Part shown: positions 1 to 8,462 of the stretch, piece by piece | How positions within the stretch are numbered: position 1 is the first letter of the stretch | Layout of the letters: each line of letters starts with the position of its first letter | Origin: Enterococcus sp. CSURQ0835 | Lineage (GTDB): Bacteria; Bacillota; Bacilli; Lactobacillales; Enterococcaceae | Direction: 5' to 3' | DNA: 56,384 nucleotides | NCBI RefSeq assembly: GCF_902706605.1 | Contig: NZ_CACSLH010000019.1 | Coordinates: forward strand, 1 to 56,384 | Notes under the pieces: model-generated | The model's input: the letters and a program-made list of their open reading frames with translations, nothing else | What the model was told of the DNA's origin: nothing | The model's database searches: none | Made by a program: the position numbers and the translations under genes

Positions 1-321
1 ATTTAATAAAACGTACAATTTCTGGAATAAAAGTCATCCGCTGCGTAAGCATTCGACTTTTTTGCAATTTTGAATGAAACATAGTTTTCAGATTTTTCTG
101 AAATTATTTGTGCAACACTAGTGAAAATCATTATATACTACTTTTGAAGTAATTAAATTTTCTGAAAATAATGAATCGCTACTCTTAACTAAGAAAAGTG
201 TAACGAACACGTTCAGCCTCAAAGAACTAAGGTGGAGAAACAAGGTGTTTTTTTCCACGAGCCGTCACCTTATTTCCGAGAGCTAATTTGTGAAGCTGGC
301 CATTTTTAGATTTGGGATTAC
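1..321. other. Left-end stretch without a recognised gene
   Basis: I see no convincing coding region here. A TATACT hexamer at 134-139 could be a plus-strand -10 element, and the motif GCAACACTAGTG at 112-123 lies just upstream of it. The same core is found near the right edge of the window (56257-56270). Nothing clearly coding follows the possible promoter. Confidence 0.4.
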
Positions 322-367
322 AAAAAAAGCCGTCGTAAGTTGACATTCTAGCTCAACTTACGGCGGT
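322..367 (-). terminator. Rho-independent terminator of the MFS/amidohydrolase unit
   Basis: A 15-bp perfect stem (329-343 with 353-367) and a 9-nt loop are followed, in the minus direction, by a run of seven T. It lies about 30 bp past the MFS stop codon. Confidence 0.9.
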
Positions 368-399
368 TAGATTTTGATTTATCTTAATCTCTTTGGTAA

Positions 400-1617
400 T
401 TAATTTTCCGTCATTTCTAGTGGTGCTGCTTCTTTTTTCTTTTGGATCACGAGTGCGATCAAACCAGATAAGCCAAATGTGATCGCGATGAAAATAAACG
501 CACTGGCATATGAACCATTGGCTAGATCAACTAATTGTCCCATCACGATCGGGGCAAAGAAACCGCCCGATACGCCGACTGCATTGATGATCGAATATTT
601 TGTTGAGACTTCCTCAGCTTTGAATAATTTGACTGGCATACTCATCAAAGTTGAAAAAGCACAACCAGCACATCCAACAGCGATAGCTAAAAAGAAGCCA
701 CAAACGATCAAATTACTAGTCAATGAAGTCGCAAAAGCAGCTAATCCACCGATCAGCGCAGCCGTTAAAATGAAACCTTTCTCGCGGTGCAAGAAATATT
801 TCTTAACGATTATTCCTGAACCCATCGCCGTTGCCATCAACACCGCACCGATTGCAGCCGTCAAACCTGATGTTTGTCCCATCGTCAAATGAAAGGTATC
901 GACTAAATAAGAAGCTTGCCAACTAGTCAGTCCGTAAAACGCTGCATTCATGAAAAAGGAAGACAATACTAATACCCACACATTTTGATCTTTTAATACT
1001 TCAGTCAAACCAAGATTGGTATTTTTCCCTTTTGTACTCATCTTTTGACCAAATCGTTGCGGGATCCCTTTTAACATGATCACAGCCAACAAACTGACTA
1101 CGATCCCATAAATGAAGTACGTATTTTTCCAGCCGAACGCTACCAAACACGGCGCAGCTACTAATGGTCCTACGACCGAAGCAAAACCTGAAGAAGCGAT
1201 CATTGAAGATTGAACCGGTCCACGCTGATCGGTAGGAACTTCTTTTGTGATAAAGCCACTGACAGCCGATGGATAACCAGCATGGGCAAACGAACCCGCA
1301 CAAAAGCGAATCAATAAGACATACAGTAAAGAAAAACCTAGCCCTAAGAAGAACATTAAAGCTCCAATCAATAAGACTGAGAAGATCATGATCTTCCGAG
1401 AACCAAAGCGATTACCTAAATAACCAAATGGAATTTGGAACAATGTATAGCCTAAAAAGAACGTACTCAAAATCAACCCTTTTTGACTAGCATCGATTCC
1501 AAGATCTTGAGCCATCGGAATGATCGACATGCCGATGATCGTCTTATCTAAATACACACAACTATAACCTAAAAAAATCAAAATCAGTGAGGTTTTCCGC
1601 TGCTTGGCTATTTCCAT
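400..1617 (-). CDS. MFS transporter, ACS/DHA-like
   Basis: A 405-residue integral membrane protein with about 12 hydrophobic segments. Loop 2-3 carries an MFS signature (GYLGNRFGSRK) and the TM4 region has the RFCAGSFAHAGYP stretch. The N-terminus LGYSCVYLDKTIIGMSI resembles anion:cation symporter family members such as hexuronate or phthalate-type carriers. Its start overlaps the end of the upstream amidohydrolase by 10 bp, so the two genes are translationally coupled and the permease probably imports the substrate or exports the product of that enzyme. The substrate cannot be told from sequence. A strong terminator follows. Confidence 0.85.
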   Translation of the reverse strand: MEIAKQRKTSLILIFLGYSCVYLDKTIIGMSIIPMAQDLGIDASQKGLILSTFFLGYTLFQIPFGYLGNRFGSRKIMIFSVLLIGALMFFLGLGFSLLYVLLIRFCAGSFAHAGYPSAVSGFITKEVPTDQRGPVQSSMIASSGFASVVGPLVAAPCLVAFGWKNTYFIYGIVVSLLAVIMLKGIPQRFGQKMSTKGKNTNLGLTEVLKDQNVWVLVLSSFFMNAAFYGLTSWQASYLVDTFHLTMGQTSGLTAAIGAVLMATAMGSGIIVKKYFLHREKGFILTAALIGGLAAFATSLTSNLIVCGFFLAIAVGCAGCAFSTLMSMPVKLFKAEEVSTKYSIINAVGVSGGFFAPIVMGQLVDLANGSYASAFIFIAITFGLSGLIALVIQKKKEAAPLEMTEN

Positions 1618-2834
1618 GCGCGCACCTTCACTCTCTCCGGCTCAAATGCAGACTGACCGAAGTAACAAGCTGCCGTTTCCACATAGACTTGCGCACCAAA
1701 AGACATGATAGCATCTTCCAAGACGATCTGCGGATTATGCAACATCAAATTCGTTTTAGCTGCTGATATAAACATCGTAACCGTCGGGATCTGATGACTG
1801 ATCTCACCAAAATCTTCACTGCCCATCAAGGGAACATCATGAGAAAAATCAGCTAAAGCTAATCGTTTCCCCGCAAAAACATGATCAAAATGATCCGTCA
1901 GCTGCTCCGCTAGCTCTGGTGAAACGACATTGCTGCGACAACCATTCGTAAAGATGACCTTGACCTTAGCTCGATATGCGTTGCCGATATGTTGGGCGAT
2001 CTCAGCCATCCGTGTTTTCACTTGTTGCCGCGTTGCTTCATTCAACGTTCGTAACGTACCCTTCATCACGGCTTCATTCGGAATAACATTAGATGACCCG
2101 GGACTTCCTGCCTGAAATTCACCCACCGTTAGAACAAACCGTTCTTTTGAACTAATTTCACGCGCGGATAGCGTCTGCAAGCCTTCGTAAATCTTAGCCG
2201 CAACATTGATTGGATCAACCCCTAGTTCAGGAGTTGACCCATGACTTCCGACTCCTTCTACTTGAATCTCAAACCAATCAGCACTCGCCATAAAGGTGCC
2301 ACCGGGTGCGACAAAAATCTCACCAGGCTCACGATCTTTATACGGGAAAACGTGCATCATGGCTCCGGCATCGACTTTTGGATCTTCCAACAAACCGTGT
2401 TCCAAACAATCAAATGCCCCGCTTAAAATCTCTTCGCCAGGTTGAAAGAATAATTTGACCGTACCGGCTAGTTTGCTTTCGTTTTCTTTTAAGATCTTGG
2501 CCGCCCCTAAGAGCATCGTCGTGTGCAGATCATGACCGCATGCATGCATATAATCATTGGTAGATTTGAAAGGTAGATCAGTCAATTCTTTCACTGGCAG
2601 CGCATCCATATCGGCACGTAATAAGAAAACTTTTTCACCTTGACCCACCGTACACACGATTCCTGCTTTGCCACAAGCTTTCGGCGCATACCCAATTTTT
2701 TCTAATTGTTGCCAGACAAACGCTTTCGTTTGCTCTAGTTCCATCCCGACTTCGGGGTTACGATGCAAGTGATGCCGAATCGTTTCTAACTCCTGTTGAA
2801 ATTCTTCCCACGATTGTGATAAATACCACGTCAT
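1608..2834 (-). CDS. M20 family amidohydrolase (amino-acyl hydrolase)
   Basis: A 408-residue M20D-type zinc peptidase. Visible motifs are HLHRNPEVGMELEQT near the N-terminus, RADMDALPV, the metal motif ACGHDLHTTMLLGAA, FFQPGEE, and MGSEDFGE with HNPQ near the C-terminus. The dimerisation domain lies at roughly residues 180-290. The family hydrolyses N-acyl or indole-conjugated amino acids, hippurate and similar compounds. A GGAGGAAG ribosome binding site sits 5-6 bases before the ATG. It is the first gene of a two-gene unit with the MFS permease. The exact substrate is unknown. Confidence 0.9.
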   Translation of the reverse strand: MTWYLSQSWEEFQQELETIRHHLHRNPEVGMELEQTKAFVWQQLEKIGYAPKACGKAGIVCTVGQGEKVFLLRADMDALPVKELTDLPFKSTNDYMHACGHDLHTTMLLGAAKILKENESKLAGTVKLFFQPGEEILSGAFDCLEHGLLEDPKVDAGAMMHVFPYKDREPGEIFVAPGGTFMASADWFEIQVEGVGSHGSTPELGVDPINVAAKIYEGLQTLSAREISSKERFVLTVGEFQAGSPGSSNVIPNEAVMKGTLRTLNEATRQQVKTRMAEIAQHIGNAYRAKVKVIFTNGCRSNVVSPELAEQLTDHFDHVFAGKRLALADFSHDVPLMGSEDFGEISHQIPTVTMFISAAKTNLMLHNPQIVLEDAIMSFGAQVYVETAACYFGQSAFEPERVKVRAWK

Positions 2835-3134
2835 TTTTCTTCCTCCTACTGTTTTTTTATTTTAATTAAAATACAACCTCTTACTAAATTCTCTGAATAA
2901 AGAATTTTGATAATTTGACAGTCTTCATTACTATTAGCTAATTTCAAAGATAAAAATCAAGAAATTTTTGTTGTTAAGATGAATTTACATTCGTTTTTTT
3001 ATCATCTTATTTTTATGGTAGGCGATTTTAAGCGAACTGTCAATTTTAGAACGACTGAACTTTTTTGTTTTATAAAAAAACTTTCGGAGAAAAAACTAGA
3101 ATTTCTTTGTGTTATCTTAACTGATCGATTGTTC
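2835..3134. other. AT-rich intergenic stretch without a gene
   Basis: About 300 bp of very AT-rich DNA between the amidohydrolase start and the gntP terminator. It must hold the minus-strand promoter for the amidohydrolase unit, but I could not pick a clear -35/-10 pair. No plausible coding region with a ribosome binding site was seen. Confidence 0.5.
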
Positions 3135-3174
3135 AAAAAAGGGTTGTGATGACCAAGCATCACAACCCTTTTTT
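3135..3174 (-). terminator. Terminator after gntP
   Basis: An 11-bp perfect stem (3141-3151 with 3158-3168) lies directly after the gntP stop codon. The minus transcript runs into six T from 3140 down to 3135. An 8-T run on the other side could let it act in both directions. Confidence 0.9.
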
Positions 3175-4530
3175 TTAAGCTACTACTAAATTCAACACCA
3201 ATGCACCAACTAATCCGACAATCGCAATAATCGTTTCTAAAACCGACCACGTCATCAATGTCTCTTTTAATGTGAGATCAAAGTATTCTTTAAACATCCA
3301 AAAACCAGCATCATTGACATGACTGAAAAATAAACTACCGGCACCTGTAGCAATCACCATCAATGCCGGGTCAGTTCCGGTAGCTGCCATCAAAGGGGCG
3401 GCTAAACCAGCTGCTGTTAGCGCTGCCACTGTTGCGGAACCTAAAGCTAACCGTAAAACGACTGCAATCAACCAAGCTAATAAGATCGGTGACATGCTAG
3501 ATCCTTTAAAGAGTTGCGCGACATAATCACCAACTCCGCCATCGATCAACACTTGTTTGAACGCGCCACCACCGCCAATGATCAAGAGCATCATCGCAAT
3601 TTGTTTGATAGCTTGTTCTAAAGAATTCATCAACTCTTTCATGGGGATCTTGCGCCGGATTCCCATCGTGTAGATCGCAACGAGTAATGAAAGGAGCATC
3701 GCGACCCCCGGCGAACCAATGAACGTGATGATACTATCTAAAAGTGAAGGATTTTTAGGTGCTTTCCCACCATGAACCAGCATCTCATAAATCGTAGCGA
3801 TCGCCATCAAAATGACCGGGAACAATGAAGTAAGCGTACTACTGAAGAAACTAGGCGTCTCAGCTAACTTGAACTCTTTGAACTCACCCATCGCAGATAA
3901 ATTCCCTGAAGGTTTAAACGCAGTGGGTACCATTTTTTGTGCGGTTTTAGTAAAAACTGGTCCAGCAATCAATACGGTAGGCACCGCAATGATCAAGCCA
4001 TAGACTAAGACCATCCCGACATTTGCACCATACACACCGGCGATCGCAGTCGGTGCAGGATGCGGTGGCAAAAAGCCATGTGTTGCTGAAAGGGCTGCCA
4101 CCATTGGCAAACCTAAATACATCATCGAAAGTCCTAACTCAGAAGCGATCGCAAAAATGATCGGTAGTAGTAATACTAAGCCGACTTCAAAAAATAAAGC
4201 GATTCCAATAATAAAAGAAGCTAATACGACTGCGATTTGAATCTTCTTTTTCCCAAATCGATCGATCAATGTATGCGCGATTCGAAAGGCACCGCCCGCG
4301 TCAGCAACTAAACGTCCTAACATTGCGCCAAAACCAAAGACTAATGCTAAGTGCCCAAGTTGTGAACCAATCCCAGTTTCAATCGATGCTGGAATTTTCC
4401 CTAATGGCATCCCTAATGCGATCGCTACGATAAATGATACGATCACTAATGACACAAAGGTATTCAATTTTGCTTTTCCAATCAAAAATAATAGTAATAA
4501 CACGCCTAACACAACAATGAATAATTGCAT
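3175..4530 (-). CDS. gntP: Gluconate:H+ symporter, GntP family
   Basis: A 451-residue polytopic membrane protein of normal GntP length. It shows the family stretches FEVGLVLLLPI, LPPHPAPTAIAG and the C-terminal SLFFSHVNDAGFWMFKEYF. The frame is open further upstream, but the start MQLFIVV is chosen because GGGAGG lies 9-10 bases before it and the extra 34 residues are not hydrophobic or conserved in character. It is the last gene of gnd-gntK-gntP and should supply gluconate to GntK. A terminator begins right at its stop codon. Confidence 0.93.
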   Translation of the reverse strand: MQLFIVVLGVLLLLFLIGKAKLNTFVSLVIVSFIVAIALGMPLGKIPASIETGIGSQLGHLALVFGFGAMLGRLVADAGGAFRIAHTLIDRFGKKKIQIAVVLASFIIGIALFFEVGLVLLLPIIFAIASELGLSMMYLGLPMVAALSATHGFLPPHPAPTAIAGVYGANVGMVLVYGLIIAVPTVLIAGPVFTKTAQKMVPTAFKPSGNLSAMGEFKEFKLAETPSFFSSTLTSLFPVILMAIATIYEMLVHGGKAPKNPSLLDSIITFIGSPGVAMLLSLLVAIYTMGIRRKIPMKELMNSLEQAIKQIAMMLLIIGGGGAFKQVLIDGGVGDYVAQLFKGSSMSPILLAWLIAVVLRLALGSATVAALTAAGLAAPLMAATGTDPALMVIATGAGSLFFSHVNDAGFWMFKEYFDLTLKETLMTWSVLETIIAIVGLVGALVLNLVVA

Positions 4531-4564
4531 GATTTGCGCCTCCCTATATATAATAGTAGAAAGT

Positions 4565-4609
4565 CGTGACAAAAAGTTTTTTTTCGTTGGAACTAAGCTT
4601 CTTGTCACG
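4565..4609 (-). other. Intercistronic hairpin between gntK and gntP
   Basis: The 12-nt arm at 4598-4609 pairs with 4565-4576 (CGTGACAARAAG type, one G-U) around a 21-nt loop in the gap between gntK and gntP. There is no T run directly after it in the minus direction, so it is more likely an mRNA stability or processing hairpin than a terminator. Confidence 0.45.
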
Positions 4610-4635
4610 CTATTTGGTGCAAGGTAAATCATAGT

Positions 4636-6165
4636 TTAATGGTTGCGTTGATATTCTGCGATTGCTTTATACTCCTGACTTAAAGTTCGACTTAGACGAA
4701 TAAAGATCGGCAACAAGTCACGGTAAGCTGCGTAATTTTCTTCATTAGGTTGGTGGGTCTTCGTGACGCCTACCATCTCTTTTACTGCAGTCAAATCATC
4801 GATCAAGCCAAGTGATTTCATCCCCAAGACGGCTGCGCCTAAACAAGAACTTTCAAAACTTTCGGGAATGGTAACTTCGCGTTCAAAAATATCGGCTAGC
4901 ATTTGGCGCCATAAACTAGAACGAGCAAAACCTCCAGTTGCTTGGATCGATTTAGGTGAACCTGTCACTTCCTCTAAGGCTAAAAGTACCGTATATAAAT
5001 TAAAGACGATCCCTTCCAATGCGGCACGTAACATGTGAGCCCGCGTATGACTCCGATTCAAGCCAAAGAACGTGCCCCGTGCATTCGCATCCCACAGTGG
5101 CGCCCGCTCTCCACCTAAATAAGGTAAAAAGATCAGGCCATCAGAACCGGCGGGGATTTTTTCTGCCATATTAGTCAGCAGATCATAACTATCGACTTTC
5201 ATTTGAGCAGCGGTTTCTTTTTCTGGTGTGAATAGTTGATCCCGTACCCAACGAAATACGATTCCACCATTATTGACTGGACCACCGATCACCCAACGAT
5301 CTTCGGCTAAAACGTAACAAAATAGTCGACCTTTCGGATCAGTGGCAGGCTGATTGACCACTTGCCGGATCGCTCCACTTGTGCCAATCGTTAAAGCTAA
5401 GACACCTTCTTCAACGGCATTCACGCCTAGGTTCGACAAAACACCATCACTGGCACCGATCACAAACGCGATTTCTTCAGGTAACCCGGTCACTTCCGCA
5501 TAAGCATGCTTCAAACCGTGAAATTGATAACTCGTCGATACGACTTCTGGTAATTGCGCCGCTGTGATTCCAGCAACTTTTAGTGCTTCAGGCTCCCAAT
5601 CAAGCGTAAAAATATTGAACAAGCCCGTCGCCGATGCAATCGATTGATCGATCTTTAATTCCCCAAACAATTTATACAGTACATATTCTTTGATCCCAAT
5701 AAAGTAGCGTGCCTGTGCAAACAGTTCTGGTTTTTCTGTTCGTAGCCAAATAATTTTAGACAGTGGCGCCATCGGATGGATCGGGGTTCCTGTTTTTTCA
5801 TAAATTTTTTGTCCTAGCCCAGACGCTTTCAATTGTTCACTATATTTAGCTGCGCGATTATCTGCCCACGTGATCGATCGAGTCAACGGTTTCTTTTCTT
5901 CATCTAAAACGATCAATGAATGCATAGCAGCAGAAAATGAAACGCCTTTGATGTCTTTGGGATCGATCGCGGCACGTCGTGTGACTTGAGTCAACGCATC
6001 CACGACCGCTTCAAAAATTTCTTCTACATCTTGTTCTGCCATATCAGGTTCAGTTTGATACAGCGGATAACCAACGTTGGCATACTCTAAAACCGTTCCC
6101 GTTTGATCGTATAAAACAGCTTTAGTACTCGTAGTCCCAATATCGGCTCCGATCACATAGTTCAT
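4636..6165 (-). CDS. gntK: Gluconokinase, FGGY family
   Basis: A 509-residue FGGY carbohydrate kinase. The N-terminal phosphate-binding motif GADIGTTSTKAVLYD is intact; the second half has FLPYLGGERAPLWD, the region around NARGTFFGL, and QATGGFARSSLWRQM. It would phosphorylate gluconate to 6-phosphogluconate. The GGAGGGA ribosome binding site overlaps the stop region of gnd, so the two are tightly coupled. Operon partners gnd (upstream) and gntP (downstream) support gluconate rather than xylulose or glycerol as substrate. Confidence 0.93.
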   Translation of the reverse strand: MNYVIGADIGTTSTKAVLYDQTGTVLEYANVGYPLYQTEPDMAEQDVEEIFEAVVDALTQVTRRAAIDPKDIKGVSFSAAMHSLIVLDEEKKPLTRSITWADNRAAKYSEQLKASGLGQKIYEKTGTPIHPMAPLSKIIWLRTEKPELFAQARYFIGIKEYVLYKLFGELKIDQSIASATGLFNIFTLDWEPEALKVAGITAAQLPEVVSTSYQFHGLKHAYAEVTGLPEEIAFVIGASDGVLSNLGVNAVEEGVLALTIGTSGAIRQVVNQPATDPKGRLFCYVLAEDRWVIGGPVNNGGIVFRWVRDQLFTPEKETAAQMKVDSYDLLTNMAEKIPAGSDGLIFLPYLGGERAPLWDANARGTFFGLNRSHTRAHMLRAALEGIVFNLYTVLLALEEVTGSPKSIQATGGFARSSLWRQMLADIFEREVTIPESFESSCLGAAVLGMKSLGLIDDLTAVKEMVGVTKTHQPNEENYAAYRDLLPIFIRLSRTLSQEYKAIAEYQRNH

Positions 6166-6176
6166 GTTGTTCCCTC

Positions 6177-7070
6177 CTATTTGTTTACGGCGTGACCGCC
6201 AAAACCATTCCGCAACGATGCGACGACTTTCCCCGTAAAAGTATCATCTTCTAGCGAGCGATAACGCATTTGCAAAGCTAACGTAATCACTGGCAGCGGA
6301 ACTTGACGTTTTAATGCTTCTTCCACCGTCCATAATCCTTCACCTGATGAATACATCGTTCCTTTTAAATTTTCCAAATGTGGATCGGCTTGAAAAGCTT
6401 CTTCAGCTAACTCCATCAGCCAGCTGCGAACGACCGATCCATGATTCCACACCTTCGCAACTTTTTCATTGTCATACGCATAAGGACTGTGCTCTAACAA
6501 ATCAAATCCTTCTGCGATCGCCTGCATCATACCGTATTCGATGCCATTATGAACCATTTTTAAATAATGACCACTGCCGACTTCCCCGGTGTAAAGATAA
6601 CCAGCTGGTTGAGCGATTGCTTGAAAGATCGGTTCGATGATCGGGAAAACTTCTGCTGTGCCACCAATCATAAAGTTACCGCCCGACCGCGCACCGCTCA
6701 TCCCACCAGAAGTGCCGACATCAAAAAAGTAAATGTGTTTTTTCGCCAGCAACTGTCCATGTTGGAGTGAATCTTCATAAAATGAGTTCCCACCATCGAT
6801 CACGATATCTTTTGCTTGTAAAAGTTGTTGTAACTGTGTGATGATTTGCGCGGTCGCGGCTCCAGCCGGTACCATGACCCACACGATTCGCGGCGCAGGT
6901 AATACTTCCACAAATTCACTCAGTTCCGTAATGGGCTGTGCACCTAAATCCGCTGCTGCTTTGATTGCGGCTGAGTTTAAATCATACGCTGCCACCTCAA
7001 TTCCTTGCTCCAATAAATTCGCGACTAGATTCAATCCCATCTTGCCTAAGCCGATCATACCGATCTTCAT
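6177..7070 (-). CDS. gnd: 6-phosphogluconate dehydrogenase, decarboxylating (short GntZ/YqeC type)
   Basis: A 297-residue NAD(P)-dependent dehydrogenase, typical of the short form; classical Gnd is about 470. The Rossmann motif GMIGLGKMGLNLV is at the N-terminus, then DVGTSGGMSGARSG and the catalytic-lysine region KMVHNGIEYGMMQ. It converts 6-phosphogluconate to ribulose 5-phosphate and CO2. First gene of the gluconate operon; it faces the RpiR gene across a 158-bp regulatory region. Confidence 0.92.
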   Translation of the reverse strand: MKIGMIGLGKMGLNLVANLLEQGIEVAAYDLNSAAIKAAADLGAQPITELSEFVEVLPAPRIVWVMVPAGAATAQIITQLQQLLQAKDIVIDGGNSFYEDSLQHGQLLAKKHIYFFDVGTSGGMSGARSGGNFMIGGTAEVFPIIEPIFQAIAQPAGYLYTGEVGSGHYLKMVHNGIEYGMMQAIAEGFDLLEHSPYAYDNEKVAKVWNHGSVVRSWLMELAEEAFQADPHLENLKGTMYSSGEGLWTVEEALKRQVPLPVITLALQMRYRSLEDDTFTGKVVASLRNGFGGHAVNK

Positions 7071-7089
7071 TTTAAAATACCTCCTGTCA

Positions 7090-7103
7090 TGTTTTCGGTT
7101 ACA
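7090..7103. promoter_or_regulatory. Possible cre (CcpA) site at the gnd start region
   Basis: The 14-mer TGTTTTCGGTTACA matches the cre consensus TGWNANCGNTNWCA with one mismatch. It lies just downstream of the gnd -10 element, where a bound repressor would block initiation. Catabolite repression of gluconate genes is common in Firmicutes, but this site is only predicted. Confidence 0.45.
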
Positions 7104-7131
7104 TTCTATGTCACATTTTTACATTTTGCAA
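7103..7131 (-). promoter_or_regulatory. Promoter of the gluconate operon
   Basis: On the minus strand, TTGCAA (7126-7131) and TAGAAT (7103-7108) are separated by exactly 17 bp. The start point would be near 7096, about 25 bp before the gnd start codon. Confidence 0.65.
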
Positions 7132-7139
7132 GTTTTTTG

Positions 7140-7156
7140 ATGTAAAAATTTTACAT
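7140..7156. promoter_or_regulatory. Perfect 17-bp palindrome, likely RpiR operator
   Basis: ATGTAAAAATTTTACAT is a perfect palindrome in the divergent gnd/rpiR intergenic region. It overlaps the -35 region of the rpiR promoter and sits just upstream of the gnd promoter. Related half-sites occur nearby: TGTAAAAATGTGACA on the minus strand around 7110-7124, and AGTAAAA/TTTTACT at 7192-7213. This layout fits an operator controlling both directions. Confidence 0.6.
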
Positions 7157-7179
7157 ACATTTTTTTGTCGTGCTATACT
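7151..7179 (+). promoter_or_regulatory. Promoter of the rpiR-family gene
   Basis: A TATACT -10 at 7174-7179 carries the TGn extension. TTACAT at 7151-7156 lies 17 bp upstream and is part of the palindrome. An AGTAAAA...TTTTACT inverted repeat follows at 7192-7213. Confidence 0.6.
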
Positions 7180-7228
7180 AGTGAAGAAAATAGTAAAATT
7201 CGTTACTTTTACTAAGGAGGTTTTTTGA

Positions 7229-8071
7229 ATGGCAAATGATATCCAACATACGATCACAACCTTTTATCAAGATCTAAGTCCCAGCGAAAAAAAAATTGCG
7301 GACTATTTAATGCAGCATCAAGAACGTGCAGCTAAAAGTTCAATCCAAGACCTGAGCCAAGCAGTGGACCTTTCAACTGCGACCATTTCTCGTTTTGCAA
7401 AACGCTTAGGTTACCAATCATTTCCAGAGTTAAAGATCGCCCTCAGCATGCCCACTAGCGATACAAAAGAATTATTTTCTGATCTTTCGCGGCAAGATGA
7501 TTCATTGACCTTGGCTAAAAAAGTATTTGCAGCTAACATTCGGTCATTGGAAGATACCGAAAATTTTTTAGAGCAATCACAACTTGATGCTGCACTAACT
7601 ATTTTAACGCAGGCTAAACAAGCTGCTTTTTTTGGTTTGGGCGGCTCACAAGTCGTAGCTTTAGATGCATTCCATAAGTTTATCCGAACTTCATTGCCGT
7701 GTGAATTTCAAAATGATTATCATATGCAGTTGATGCTAGCTTCCAAATTGACCGCTAATGATTGTGCCATTGTGATCTCCCACACTGGGCGCAACCAAGA
7801 AATTTTACACTTATGCGAGTTATTAGAAAAAAATCAAGTCCCGATTATCTGTATCACAAGCTACGCAGCTTCTCCGTTAGCCCAAGCTGCCAAAGTTGCG
7901 TTGATTGCTTTTGCCGAAGAAACCGCCTATCGTTCAGAGGCGATGTCGGCGATGCAAGCACAATTTAGTTTGATCGATTGTCTATTCATGTTGTATTCCG
8001 TGACTAACTACGAAGCTAATAGTCGTGTGCGTCAGCAAATCCGCGACGCCATTAAAGAGACTCGAATCTAA
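7229..8071 (+). CDS. RpiR/HexR-family sugar-phosphate responsive regulator
   Basis: A 280-residue protein with an N-terminal RpiR helix-turn-helix (about residues 1-77; LSTATISRFAKRLGYQSFPELK). A SIS domain follows (about 110-250; FFGLGGSQVVALD, then VISHTGRNQEILHL) that normally binds a phosphosugar. The AAGGAGG ribosome binding site is 8 bases before the ATG. Its divergent position facing gnd-gntK-gntP points to control of gluconate use, probably in response to 6-phosphogluconate. The direction of control is not visible in the sequence. Confidence 0.9.
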   Translation: MANDIQHTITTFYQDLSPSEKKIADYLMQHQERAAKSSIQDLSQAVDLSTATISRFAKRLGYQSFPELKIALSMPTSDTKELFSDLSRQDDSLTLAKKVFAANIRSLEDTENFLEQSQLDAALTILTQAKQAAFFGLGGSQVVALDAFHKFIRTSLPCEFQNDYHMQLMLASKLTANDCAIVISHTGRNQEILHLCELLEKNQVPIICITSYAASPLAQAAKVALIAFAEETAYRSEAMSAMQAQFSLIDCLFMLYSVTNYEANSRVRQQIRDAIKETRI

Positions 8072-8284
8072 AAAACCAGGCACGACCATGACCAAAAAGC
8101 AAAATGAAATAATAATTCATTTTATAAAATAATAAATCTAATAACGTTTTTCGTTATAGAATAAAAACTGTTATCACCGGCTAACTCCTTTTCTGTCACT
8201 AGCTAAAGCACTGATTTTAAAGAATTTGTATCAAATTAAAAAAATGAGCTTCATAAAAATGACACACAAGAAATATTATAGAAT

Positions 8285-8307
8285 TGTAATTTTAACATCA
8301 TTGTAAT
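8285..8307 (+). promoter_or_regulatory. WalR-like box upstream of the first NlpC/P60 gene
   Basis: TGTAAT is followed directly by TTTAAC, then N5 and TGTAAT (8302-8307). The second pair fits the WalR/YycF consensus TGTWAH-N5-TGTWAH with one mismatch. The same arrangement is found before the paralogue at 9899-9921, at the same distance from its promoter. Confidence 0.55.
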
Positions 8308-8376
8308 AACGAGAGCAAAACTCCTTCGTGGCGGTGTTTTTAAGCTCTTTTTAACGTTTTTTTAAAAAACAGCAAC

Positions 8377-8405
8377 TAGACTTCTCAATTTACAGCTTAT
8401 ATAAT
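8377..8405 (+). promoter_or_regulatory. Promoter of the first NlpC/P60 gene
   Basis: TAGACT-N17-TATAAT. The same two hexamers and spacer length occur at 9991-10019 before the paralogue. The leader to the start codon is about 50 nt. Confidence 0.7.
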
Positions 8406-8462
8406 GACCCCTGTCGATACGAGCTCCATTACAAATACGAAAGACAACTCAAGGAGGACATT

